Assembly (NCBI GenBank): GCA_013152545.1
Contig: JAADGF010000090.1
Location: 25,183 to 89,182 of the forward strand
DNA length: 64,000 bases
Origin: Gammaproteobacteria bacterium
Lineage (GTDB): Bacteria; Pseudomonadota; Gammaproteobacteria; SZUA-152
Reading direction: 5' to 3'
Part shown: piece by piece, positions 37,983 to 46,820 of the stretch
Layout: the number at the start of each line of letters is the position of its first letter
How positions within the stretch are numbered: position 1 is the first letter of the stretch
Position numbers and translations under genes: made by a program
The notes under the pieces: generated by a model
Seen by the model: only the letters and a program-made list of their open reading frames with translations
Told to the model about the DNA's origin: nothing
Database searches by the model: none

Positions 37983-38747
37983 ATGTCGAAGCAACAACCC
38001 TTTCGCTGGATATCAGCCGCTGCAACACATGTGGGAAATGTACGCCAAGTTAATGAAGACGCCCTGCTCGAACGCAGTGATATCGGTTTATGGGCCGTTG
38101 CCGATGGCATGGGTGGCCATCATGCAGGAGATGTTGCCAGCTCCAGCATCGTCAACATTCTGGATGACATGCACCCTAGCAATCGCCTCAGTGCTTATGT
38201 TGACGAAGTGGAAGACCGCATTCTGGCGATTAATGACCGACTGCGTCGAATGGCGGCAGAACATGAGGACAACCGCACTATAGGCAGCACCATCGTTGCA
38301 ATGATTGCTCTGGCCTCGCATTGCGCCTTTTTATGGGCTGGTGATAGCCGTGTTTATCGCTCCAGGAACAATGAATGTGTACAAATAACACGAGACCATA
38401 GTCAAGTCGAAGAAATGGTCCAACAGGGACTCATTCTTCGCGAGGATGCCGAACAACACCCTGCCGCCAACATCATTACCCGAGCGGTGGGCGCTTCAGA
38501 TAATTTATACATTGACGTCGACATTGAAGAACTTCAGAAGCATGACACATTTTTATTATGCAGCGATGGCCTATACAAACACATAAGTGACGAAGAAATT
38601 GCAGAATTACTGAAAATCAATAATATTAATGATATTCCACATCAATTAATAAACACCACACTTGAACGCGGCGCAATTGATAATGTCACCGTTATTGCCA
38701 TTCGCGCATTACCATCACAAATTACACGTTCAGAAAACAATAACTAA
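37983..38747 (+). CDS. pppA: T6SS PP2C-type protein phosphatase (PppA/Stp1)
   Basis: A 254-residue Ser/Thr phosphatase that reverses PpkA phosphorylation and turns the T6SS off. PP2C metal motifs are all visible: GNVRQVNEDALLE, VADGMGGHHAGDVAS, WAGDSRVYRSRN, RDHSQVEEMVQQGLI, and LLCSDGLYKHISDEE. The frame is open from 37959, but ATG 37983, just after the tagF stop, is preferred. ppkA starts 9 bp after its stop. Confidence 0.92.
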   Translation: MSKQQPFRWISAAATHVGNVRQVNEDALLERSDIGLWAVADGMGGHHAGDVASSSIVNILDDMHPSNRLSAYVDEVEDRILAINDRLRRMAAEHEDNRTIGSTIVAMIALASHCAFLWAGDSRVYRSRNNECVQITRDHSQVEEMVQQGLILREDAEQHPAANIITRAVGASDNLYIDVDIEELQKHDTFLLCSDGLYKHISDEEIAELLKINNINDIPHQLINTTLERGAIDNVTVIAIRALPSQITRSENNN

Positions 38748-38756
38748 ACCAGTATT

Positions 38757-41700
38757 ATGTCGACCTATAGTAACCTCATTAAGGCATCGTTAGATAACAC
38801 GCTCGCCGATGAGGAATTACTACAAGGCCTCATCGATTTAGTCTCCGCCAACCCCAGCAGTAAAAACGAAATACTCGGTGCTATCGAAGCCCCCTACCGC
38901 ACCGGTCGGCTATCGGAAAATTTATACAAAAAAATCACCGCAGCCATCACTGACTATCATTTACGGGATCAAACAGAGGCAACACACATCGCCAGCACAG
39001 CGCAATCAAGTCAAAGCAGCGATGAAACCCTTATACAACCACTTGCACAACCACGTCGAGAATCAAAAAACCCGGCAAAAACACCTAACGACAACGCGCA
39101 GAACACTCGGTATCACCAGGATATTGATGCCCCGCTTGCCACACTAGACACAACACCCACCACCGTCATCGGCAAACAACCCGTTAAGGGACACAAAGCG
39201 AAACACCAAGATCTGCCACCCAACACAGACGAAACCCTTGCAACCCCAGGCAGACAGCCGCCTGTCACCCAGATGCCTTTCAAATCTGACGAAACCTCTG
39301 TAACCAATAAAACCGGCACAACGGGTCTTAATCATACGCAATCCAAGCCTCGCCTCTCCTCGCCTCCCACCTCAACCGACACAACGTCGCTCAGCCATAC
39401 ATTTAAGGCCACCGCACAAGCCAAAGATATTACAGCGACACAAAACACGACAAACGAACTAAAACCGGGGAGCATCATAAAGGGTCGTTTTGTCTTAGAA
39501 GAAATACTTGGGCAGGGAGGTATGGGCATCGTCTACAAAGCACGGGATCTGCGTAAAGAAGAAGCACAAGACCGAAACCCGTATGTGGCTATTAAAGTGT
39601 TGGGCACCTCGTTTAAAGACCACCCGCACTCACTGATTGCATTGCAACGCGAGGCGCGTAAAGCACAAACATTAGCGCACCCTAACATCGTTACTGTCTA
39701 CGACTTTGATCGCGACGGTGAGACGGTTTACATGACGATGGAATATCTTGAAGGTGACGCACTGGATAAAATGCTCAAACGCCTCAAACCCAAGCCGATG
39801 GAAAAACCCCAGGCATTGCGGATAATAGAAGGCATTTGTAGTGGCCTTGCTTATGCGCATAAACACAACATTATTCATTCTGATTTAAAACCAGGCAATA
39901 TATTTGTCACCAAACACGGTGACGTCAAAGTGTTTGACTTTGGTATCGCACGGGCCATAAAACCTAAAGCAGGCACTGCGGGAGATGGGGATACCACCGT
40001 ATTTGACGCGGGCAGCTTAGGCGGACTAACTCCCGCTTACGCTAGCGTGGAAATGCTGCAAGGTAAAGACCCTGATGTACGCGATGACATCTACGCCCTT
40101 GCCTGCATCGCTTTTGAGTTATTAGGCGGCCAGCACCCGTACAATAAACAACCCGCTGACCAAGCAAAAGAAGGTACCATAAACCCTCCGTTGCTCAAAA
40201 ACCTATCTCGATCACAATACAAAGCACTACTAAAAGGCCTCGCTTTTGAACGCGACGCACGGACTGAATCCGTTAAGCAGTTTAGCGCCGAAATAAGTGG
40301 TCAACGAAAACTCAACAGATTAACCATCGTCGCATTAGTTGCCGCCGTTGTTATTGTTGCACTTGTCGTTGGACCATTACAACAATACCTGAATAAACAA
40401 AAAGTATGGGATTTAGCGGATGCCTTAAAAAGCGGCAATCAATCCACCATTAATGCCACACTCGCACAATTAGCCTCAACGGATGCCAGTTTACGCGAAA
40501 ACGTGCTTTCAGAAGCTAAAGACGATCTGATTTTTTATTACAAACAACTGGCGGAACAGGAAATTAATGCTCAACAAAATAAATTTGACTTCAAACAGGC
40601 ACGTACCATATTATCCAAGGCAGAAAGCATCTTCCCGGACTCCGCTCAGCTTGCTGGTATTATTAAAACCATCGAAGACCGTAAAAACCGCCTACTTAAC
40701 AATCTTACGCGCACATTTAATTCACAACTGGCAACCGGGAAATTTCTGCCCGAAGCAACCCCTTCCGCCCAACAAACACAACCATTACCGGCGGGCGAAC
40801 CAAGCACCATACTTGACACACTGAAAATCGTTGCAGCGATTGATGCCGAGCACCCATTATTGTCGGACCCCCGACTCATTGTAGAATTCAGTGCTAAAAC
40901 CAAACAAGCGGCGAACGCGCGTCAATTCAATACCGCAAAAACATTACTTACCGCCGCAATTGACGTATTCCCCAACGAACCACAATTAATTGACTTACAA
41001 GACCAAATAAGAATTCAGGAGCAAAACTACCTATTAGGAAAATTAACAACAATACCCGAACAAACCACCGCTAATAGTAGCAACACAAAACTAAGCATTG
41101 CCGACCGTCAAAAGGAAGTGGAACGATTACTGAACACCCCATTTAGCAATTCTGACTGGAGCAATACGCTTGCCCGTCAATTAAACTACTTAATTGACAA
41201 TCTACCGACATCAGACCCCTGGTTACAAAAAAAGCGTCAATATATCGCCGAACTTTATTTCAAACATGCCTTAGCAAGGCGCGATGCAAAACGCTATACC
41301 GAAGCCAATACCTTCATACAACATGCACATCAGTGGGATGCAACGATACCCGGAATCAAAAAAGAGTTAGCGTCAATTACCAATGCAAAAAAAATGTTTG
41401 AACAACAAAAGCAACAGCAAGCACGCAAAGCAAAAATAGAAGGATTAAAACAAACCTTATTAACACAAGCCAAGGCAAACGATGTTAAGGGTGCAAAAAT
41501 TAGTTATGACGCCCTAAAAAAACGACTTGCAGCCAATAGCCATTACATTCGGGAAACAGCGCCGAATGAAATTGGTAACGCTTATTTACGTCTCGCAAAT
41601 GACTTAGCCAAACGTGATCAATATAAATCAGCCATTAAATTGGCTGATGCAGGTTTACTGGTAGCGCCTGACTTAGCGCCTTTGATTGATGCGAAAAAGA

Positions 41701-42398
41701 AATATTCAATCATCGACTCGCAACAAAACGCACTCAAAATTGCGACTGAAAATGACCCCTGCAAACCCAGTTTTGCAGGCTATGGAAAACGCAAAAAAGC
41801 CACCTGTTCAGATAATATCGGCGCTCAACAAAGCGGTCCCAAATTGGTGGTGATTCCAGCCGGAGAGTCTTTTCCAAAGCCTTTTGCAATCGGCAAATAC
41901 GAAGTATCTGTAAAGGAATTTAATTTATACTGCCAACTCAGCAAGTCATGCCAACAAATAAACGCGCCAAATCTAGCAGCACCCATTACCAATATTAGCG
42001 CAAAACAGGCAGATGCATTTATCAACTGGCTGTCGCAAACAACCGGTTACAAATATCGCCTGCCAACCTTAAAGGAATGGAAATATGCGGCAAACGCCAA
42101 CGGAAAACAACCCCGAAAAGATTTTAACTGCCGTGTAGTGCTAGGCGGACGGGTGGTAAAAGGCAACGCACTGGTTGATGTAAACGCCGGGAAAAAGAAC
42201 GGATGGGGGCTTGTCAACTATATTGGCAATGCGCAAGAATGGGTTGCCTTATCCCTCGATAACGCACCATTGAAATTAATCGCCATTGGCGGAGCTTATA
42301 AAGACCCACTTGCTAACTGTGATATTACATTTTCCCGAAATCACGGCGGTAAAGCTGACATTATCACTGGTTTCCGTGTATTAAGAGAATTGATTTAA
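38757..42398 (+). CDS. ppkA: T6SS Ser/Thr kinase (PpkA type) with C-terminal FGE-like domain
   Basis: A 1213-residue membrane kinase. Residues 1-240 form a polar, low-complexity cytosolic tail. The kinase domain (~245-510) has GQGGMGIVYKA (glycine loop), YVAIKVLG (catalytic Lys), HSDLKPGNIFV (catalytic loop with Ser instead of the Arg of HRD) and FDFGIARA. A TM helix (~523-545) leads to a long helical periplasmic region and a final domain (~1025-1213) with KLVVIPAG, YEVSVKEFNLYC, YRLPTLKEWKYAAN and GFRVLREL, the FGE-sulfatase/C-type-lectin fold. P. aeruginosa PpkA ends instead in a vWA domain. The usual substrate Fha is not encoded in this window. It forms the activating arm opposite PppA/TagF. 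Confidence 0.88.
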   Translation: MSTYSNLIKASLDNTLADEELLQGLIDLVSANPSSKNEILGAIEAPYRTGRLSENLYKKITAAITDYHLRDQTEATHIASTAQSSQSSDETLIQPLAQPRRESKNPAKTPNDNAQNTRYHQDIDAPLATLDTTPTTVIGKQPVKGHKAKHQDLPPNTDETLATPGRQPPVTQMPFKSDETSVTNKTGTTGLNHTQSKPRLSSPPTSTDTTSLSHTFKATAQAKDITATQNTTNELKPGSIIKGRFVLEEILGQGGMGIVYKARDLRKEEAQDRNPYVAIKVLGTSFKDHPHSLIALQREARKAQTLAHPNIVTVYDFDRDGETVYMTMEYLEGDALDKMLKRLKPKPMEKPQALRIIEGICSGLAYAHKHNIIHSDLKPGNIFVTKHGDVKVFDFGIARAIKPKAGTAGDGDTTVFDAGSLGGLTPAYASVEMLQGKDPDVRDDIYALACIAFELLGGQHPYNKQPADQAKEGTINPPLLKNLSRSQYKALLKGLAFERDARTESVKQFSAEISGQRKLNRLTIVALVAAVVIVALVVGPLQQYLNKQKVWDLADALKSGNQSTINATLAQLASTDASLRENVLSEAKDDLIFYYKQLAEQEINAQQNKFDFKQARTILSKAESIFPDSAQLAGIIKTIEDRKNRLLNNLTRTFNSQLATGKFLPEATPSAQQTQPLPAGEPSTILDTLKIVAAIDAEHPLLSDPRLIVEFSAKTKQAANARQFNTAKTLLTAAIDVFPNEPQLIDLQDQIRIQEQNYLLGKLTTIPEQTTANSSNTKLSIADRQKEVERLLNTPFSNSDWSNTLARQLNYLIDNLPTSDPWLQKKRQYIAELYFKHALARRDAKRYTEANTFIQHAHQWDATIPGIKKELASITNAKKMFEQQKQQQARKAKIEGLKQTLLTQAKANDVKGAKISYDALKKRLAANSHYIRETAPNEIGNAYLRLANDLAKRDQYKSAIKLADAGLLVAPDLAPLIDAKKKYSIIDSQQNALKIATENDPCKPSFAGYGKRKKATCSDNIGAQQSGPKLVVIPAGESFPKPFAIGKYEVSVKEFNLYCQLSKSCQQINAPNLAAPITNISAKQADAFINWLSQTTGYKYRLPTLKEWKYAANANGKQPRKDFNCRVVLGGRVVKGNALVDVNAGKKNGWGLVNYIGNAQEWVALSLDNAPLKLIAIGGAYKDPLANCDITFSRNHGGKADIITGFRVLRELI

Positions 42399-42871
42399 CC
42401 TTACAGCCAAACAGACAAAAGCGAACAATCTGAAACAATGTATTTTCCAGGCACCTCATTGCTAACGCTATTTAGCACTAAATACTTTGTAAATACAGTT
42501 TCCGGTAGAACATATTAGAAGATTAATTCTAAGCGATAAAACATAGCAGCGCATCGGCAAACACCCTACAACCGTAACTGAAACGTTAGGATTATTAACT
42601 CTACCGACTCCACATGGGAAATTTTTCAGGCTATACTGTAAACTGGGGATGGCACATGCGGTACGGTAAAGTATTCGCTGTTTTACCTAATAAATATTGA
42701 CACGATGTCATGCAGCAATCTGAAACATTAAGGTCTGTCGATGTTTGAGGTATTATCCCGTTACTGTCGCAAAAACGCTTCAGGCAAAGCAGGGATAATA
42801 CAAACACCAACAGTCCCAAACCCACACACGACACAATCTAACATGCATTTAGTAGATTCGAAGGATTAAGC
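42399..42871. other. intergenic region, ppkA / small T6SS membrane gene
   Basis: About 470 bases without a convincing gene. It separates the tagF-pppA-ppkA block from the sheath block and should contain a promoter; TTGACA with a distant AT-rich -10 is possible around 42,690, but I cannot define it. Confidence 0.35.
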
Positions 42872-43516
42872 ATGGGCAACTCCGGCTTAAAAAAATTGGC
42901 AAAAGCCTATGCAATTGGAGAAATCACCAAATACGATTATCGCCAACAACGCTCCGATATAATCGACGAGATAACCGATTATAGCGGTCCAATAGAAGAG
43001 GCATCTCCCCGCACACTACCCTTTAAAACATCAGCTAACCAGGAAGAAAACGCGGCTAAAGACAATTACGATACTGCCTTCAACAATAATGCCAACCACC
43101 CTGGCAACGTTGGAAAACACAAGCCATCAAGTGGATTTAGACTGATATTTGTATTCTCTGCCCTGACGCTAGCTGTTTTCATTTTTTTCAAGACAAACAC
43201 AGAATTTTTCCCTGAAAATCCTGCAACAGAAATAAGCCCAACGTTTGAACCTGACCCACAACAACTCGTTGAAAACTTTGTCAATAAAAACGAATGGAAC
43301 CAAAATGATATTGCTGAGTTTTTAATTAACTGGGCACGATTAAGCGACGTACAAAAACAGCGCGCGCAACAGGCAGTTTGGTTTCAAAACTTAGTCGACA
43401 GCCTGCGAAAACGACAAATGGAACAAAAAGCACTAGCGGATATCGGCGCCAATGATGCACAACAAAAAGAAATACAAATAAGGCTACTGGCAGAAAGTCT
43501 GGATATTTATCTCTAA
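42872..43516 (+). CDS. T6SS-locus membrane protein with SHOCT-like N-terminus
   Basis: A 214-residue protein of unknown family with a GAAGGA ribosome site. It has a SHOCT-like start (LKKLAKAYAIGEITKYDYRQ), a TM helix at ~88-108 (FRLIFVFSALTLAVFIFFKT), and a C-terminal helical module (WNQNDIAEFLINWARLSDVQ, KQRAQQAVWFQNLV, QKALADIGANDAQQ). The same three parts in the same order form the first half of the protein at 19216-20931. It ends 22 bp before the sheath-fusion gene, so it is probably co-translated with it and may be a periplasmic or envelope accessory of this T6SS. Confidence 0.55.
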   Translation: MGNSGLKKLAKAYAIGEITKYDYRQQRSDIIDEITDYSGPIEEASPRTLPFKTSANQEENAAKDNYDTAFNNNANHPGNVGKHKPSSGFRLIFVFSALTLAVFIFFKTNTEFFPENPATEISPTFEPDPQQLVENFVNKNEWNQNDIAEFLINWARLSDVQKQRAQQAVWFQNLVDSLRKRQMEQKALADIGANDAQQKEIQIRLLAESLDIYL

Positions 43517-43538
43517 TCACAATGGAGAAAATTACACA

Positions 43539-45458
43539 ATGGGCAACGGTGAAATCAGATTTTCATTTAACGGCAAAAACAAGGCAAAACACGCAAAAAT
43601 TCCGTTCCGAATTTTGGTGGTAGGTGACTTCGCCGCTCAATCTGTTGCGCATTCTATTACACATCGCGATGCCATTGACAAAAATGAGCCACAGCACCCG
43701 GCACAAATACCGCAGTCAATCGATAAGTATACGCTGGACACGTTTTTCAGCACATTAAATGTCAATCTATCCATTGAAGCACCACATTATTTTGCGCCTG
43801 ACAGCAACAAGCAATTTTTCCACTTTTCGCCTAAATCTTTAAATGACTTTACCCCAAAGGGTTTGCTTGATGCCATTCCTGATCTCAAACGGCTAAGCAC
43901 CTTAAAAACTCAAATTGATAACTTTCCACCCGGCGCGCTCAGTGAAGAACAATTGTCTGGGTTAATACAAACCTATCGTGATATTAAGCCATTACAAGCG
44001 GTATTCTCACTCTTTAACAATACTGAACAGACAGTAGTAACCTCTTCCCCCAACTCAAAAACCACCGCAACCGCAATACCCGCCCCCGCATCTTCTGCTT
44101 CCAAAACCAGTGATGACGCCATCACCCGTCTCCTTGACATGGTGGCAACACCGAATCGCAATGTCGCGACAGATACCAGAGATGCGGTTTCTGATACGCT
44201 GAAACAAACACGGCAAAACACCTTCATCAGCAATATCGTAAGCACAATAAGCCATTCCGGCGCAAAATCAAAACATAACAATGCACTGCAAAAAACAGCC
44301 TTACAGTATATTGATAACATCCTACAAACGCAGATTAATGACCTACTGCACAACAAAAAAGTGCAAGCGGTTGAGTCATTATGGCGCGGACTTAAATTTC
44401 TGGTTGATCGGAGTAATTTCAGAGAGGCAATCGAAATCCACTGCTTAACCACATCACACGCTGAACTGGCGATAAACCTGAAACGTTTGGATGTACGCGC
44501 CTCGAAGGTGACCTACACCGTCATCTTATCTACGTTCTATGTCGCTAATACAGCCAGTGAATTAACAGCGCTGCAAACCTTAACAGAATATGCCGAATTC
44601 TCACAAACACCGTTCTTATTTGCACTTGACAATGGGTTTTTAGACACGATAACCGATACAGTTGTACAGTTAAATACCAACCCGGTGATGTGGATGAATC
44701 AGCCGCAATATCAGCAATGGAATGCATTACGCCATAAATCATGCGCTCGCTGGGGTGTCGCATTATATAATCGTTTTTTATTACGCAATGAATACGAACC
44801 AGGCGCGCGTCAGTCAGCGGGCATTTCGGAACAGCTAATATCGATTGATGATGCATTATGGGGGCATCCGGGTTTTATCCTGTTAACGCTGATGACTCGA
44901 AGTTTTGAGAAAACAGGCTGGCCTACCGAAATACAGGGTGCTGCAAATGGCGAAGTAGAGGACCTTTGTCTACGTCAGATTGCATCAGCCTCTGGCGAGG
45001 TATTTTCCGTGCCGCTTGAAGCGCTTCTCAATATTGAACAAATTCAGGATTTATCAACTAGCGGTATAACCGCACTGGCTGGCTCAACGAACAGCGATCG
45101 TGCTTATATTTATGATGTGCCTTGCTTATGGAAAAGCGCCAAATATTCAGAAGAACGCCATACTGCGTTAAGTGATGCCATGAATAACCTAACTTATCAG
45201 CTCGTTGTCTCGCTACTGGCGCGTACTGTTGCCAATCAAACAATTCAATTACAGCAAATAACAAATGAATCAACACTTATCGACGAAATTACTCAATTGC
45301 TCAGTGAAACACTATCAACATCCGGCGATGGCGTAAAAGTGGTTGTTACCGTGGAAAACAACGATGACAAAATGCAGCAGCGCGTGGTATTCATACAGGC
45401 CAAAACGGGCAAATACCTGCTGAACGGCGCCGATATAGAATTCGGATTAACAATTTAG
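43539..45458 (+). CDS. fused TssB-TssC-like T6SS sheath protein
   Basis: A 639-residue protein. The first ~150 residues start like TssB/VipA (KHAKIPFRILVVGDFAAQS, then IDKYTLDTFFSTLNVNLSIE). A Ser/Thr/Ala/Pro-rich linker (~163-195) follows. From ~240 the protein matches TssC/VipB: ALQYIDNILQTQINDLLHNK, VQAVESLWRGLKFLVDRSNF, WNALRHKSCARWGVALYNRF, LLRNEY and KTGWPTEIQGAANGEVEDL. The length is about the sum of both sheath subunits, and no separate tssB or tssC is in the window. It has a GGAG site. It might build a sheath from one polypeptide or be a sheath-like accessory beside normal subunits encoded elsewhere. Confidence 0.7.
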   Translation: MGNGEIRFSFNGKNKAKHAKIPFRILVVGDFAAQSVAHSITHRDAIDKNEPQHPAQIPQSIDKYTLDTFFSTLNVNLSIEAPHYFAPDSNKQFFHFSPKSLNDFTPKGLLDAIPDLKRLSTLKTQIDNFPPGALSEEQLSGLIQTYRDIKPLQAVFSLFNNTEQTVVTSSPNSKTTATAIPAPASSASKTSDDAITRLLDMVATPNRNVATDTRDAVSDTLKQTRQNTFISNIVSTISHSGAKSKHNNALQKTALQYIDNILQTQINDLLHNKKVQAVESLWRGLKFLVDRSNFREAIEIHCLTTSHAELAINLKRLDVRASKVTYTVILSTFYVANTASELTALQTLTEYAEFSQTPFLFALDNGFLDTITDTVVQLNTNPVMWMNQPQYQQWNALRHKSCARWGVALYNRFLLRNEYEPGARQSAGISEQLISIDDALWGHPGFILLTLMTRSFEKTGWPTEIQGAANGEVEDLCLRQIASASGEVFSVPLEALLNIEQIQDLSTSGITALAGSTNSDRAYIYDVPCLWKSAKYSEERHTALSDAMNNLTYQLVVSLLARTVANQTIQLQQITNESTLIDEITQLLSETLSTSGDGVKVVVTVENNDDKMQQRVVFIQAKTGKYLLNGADIEFGLTI

Positions 45459-45558
45459 TAAAAACGGCCCAAGTTAGCAAAAAACCAATTAAATCGAAAC
45501 AGCCCTCAGAATCAATTGACATCAGTAAAAAAAAACCTTCTCAATCAGTATGGGCATA

Positions 45559-45722
45559 TTAAGTAGGTGAGCATAATTATTTTAACATTTTCTTGTCTAT
45601 TTTCCAGCCTTCTGCGTTGCTGCTACGCTCACATAGCTCACTATGCTCATCTTCGCAGCGTCTTGAAGGCCATAAAATATCCTGTGAAAATTTTGTTAAA
45701 ATAATTATGCTCACCTACTTAA
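45559..45722. mobile_element. 164-bp MITE with perfect 29-bp terminal inverted repeats
   Basis: The ends at 45559-45587 and 45694-45722 are exact reverse complements (TTAAGTAGGTGAGCATAATT and nine more bases). The interior continues the symmetry imperfectly through CCTTCTGCGTTGCTGC and GCAGCGTCTTGAAGG, so the element can fold into one hairpin. It has no coding capacity and sits between two convergent genes, four bases from the stop of the minus-strand one. The outer TTAA may be a target-site duplication or part of the repeat. Confidence 0.85.
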
Positions 45723-45726
45723 CAAA

Positions 45727-46485
45727 CTATTCATCTTTTACATCAGCAACTGCCGCCATAAATGGGTCGTCCAGGTTATCCATGCCATCCAGGTCAATAA
45801 GTTCTTCAAACATGGGCAAACCTGATAATTGTGTCACTGTTTGAATAATATCGTCTTGAGGGCGAAATGCTGATAACGGAGAATTCAATACCACGTAAGG
45901 CAATTCACCTGATACCTGCGATTTTTCAATCGTTATTGAGAAACGCAGGTCTTCGAACAAATTTTTAATGCCTGGAAATTTATTCAATAACGTAACCAAG
46001 ACCAAACTATTAAGCAATAATTCTTTAACATCATCACCCCGCAATGTTTCCCCTTCGATTTTGGCTTTTAATAAGCGTGATAAATTCAACCCACTGGCAT
46101 AACACAACACCCATCGAGTAGGCGAAGATACTGTGATTGTTTGTTCCGCATTACCGCCGATTGGATATAGGTATTGCCAGGAATAAATCTCCAAGGTATT
46201 TTTTATACCAGCCACTGGTGTGCTAAGCTTCATCGGCATCTTAAAACCATTGCGAGAAATATCTTTGAATTGCTCGTCAATATTTTTGAAATTTGCTTCG
46301 GCACCCAGTATTTTGTCCTTAAACGCGCTTTCCATGAATTCCCCTAGAATTTTTCGGGGTGTAAATAACGGCGTTAAGGTTACTAAATGCCCATTAAGCT
46401 TTTTCTCTAATAACTGTGATTTTTTCTGTGAGGCATTACGCAATGGTCCCATCTGTTGCAGATCGATTTCCTTTACCCTACTCAT
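45727..46485 (-). CDS. conserved-looking hypothetical protein next to the T6SS sheath gene
   Basis: A 252-residue soluble protein (start MSRVKEIDLQ at 46485; the frame is open to ATG 46503). I do not recognise the family. It has no signal peptide or TM. Notable segments are LKAKIEGETLRGDDVKELLL, LLNKFPGIKNLFEDLRFSIT and a C-terminal acidic tail (LIDLDGMDNLDDPF). The composition looks coding. It faces the sheath-fusion gene across a MITE and has a perfect 20-bp inverted repeat in its upstream region. Possible roles include a T6SS accessory, but only location suggests it. Confidence 0.6.
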   Translation of the reverse strand: MSRVKEIDLQQMGPLRNASQKKSQLLEKKLNGHLVTLTPLFTPRKILGEFMESAFKDKILGAEANFKNIDEQFKDISRNGFKMPMKLSTPVAGIKNTLEIYSWQYLYPIGGNAEQTITVSSPTRWVLCYASGLNLSRLLKAKIEGETLRGDDVKELLLNSLVLVTLLNKFPGIKNLFEDLRFSITIEKSQVSGELPYVVLNSPLSAFRPQDDIIQTVTQLSGLPMFEELIDLDGMDNLDDPFMAAVADVKDE

Positions 46486-46536
46486 AGGTGCTCCTAAGCT
46501 CATAGACTTCTCAGCTGATGAAAATGTCGTATTATC

Positions 46537-46590
46537 CTAAATGAATCAGTTGAATCGTCTCAAGGGCGATGATTCAACTGATTCATTTAG
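46537..46590. promoter_or_regulatory. perfect 20-bp-arm inverted repeat upstream of the hypothetical gene
   Basis: CTAAATGAATCAGTTGAATC (46537-46556) and its exact complement GATTCAACTGATTCATTTAG (46571-46590) with a 14-nt loop, 34-50 bp before the start of the minus-strand gene. A shorter relative occurs at 50471-50529. It could be an operator, a leader hairpin or a small mobile repeat. Confidence 0.6.
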
Positions 46591-46820
46591 AATGATGGTC
46601 ACATATGACCAGTGCAATATAGCGTTCAACCTTCTATACGTATCAAAGGGTTATTGGCGATTGTTTATACTATAAGTAAAAATCGAATGCAAAGACAGTA
46701 CCCTTTTGACCTAAATGGCGAGTAAACAACAATTAAACAACGATAAAGAAACACAAAACGAATTGATTGATATTTAATCATGCGTTGGGTATTAACACAA
46801 TTCAAAAAGGATAGAGTACG

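Noticed and set aside
42640..42670. TGGCAC as a sigma-54 -24 element before the T6SS small membrane gene
   Set aside because: The -12 TTGCA/T element is absent at the required spacing.
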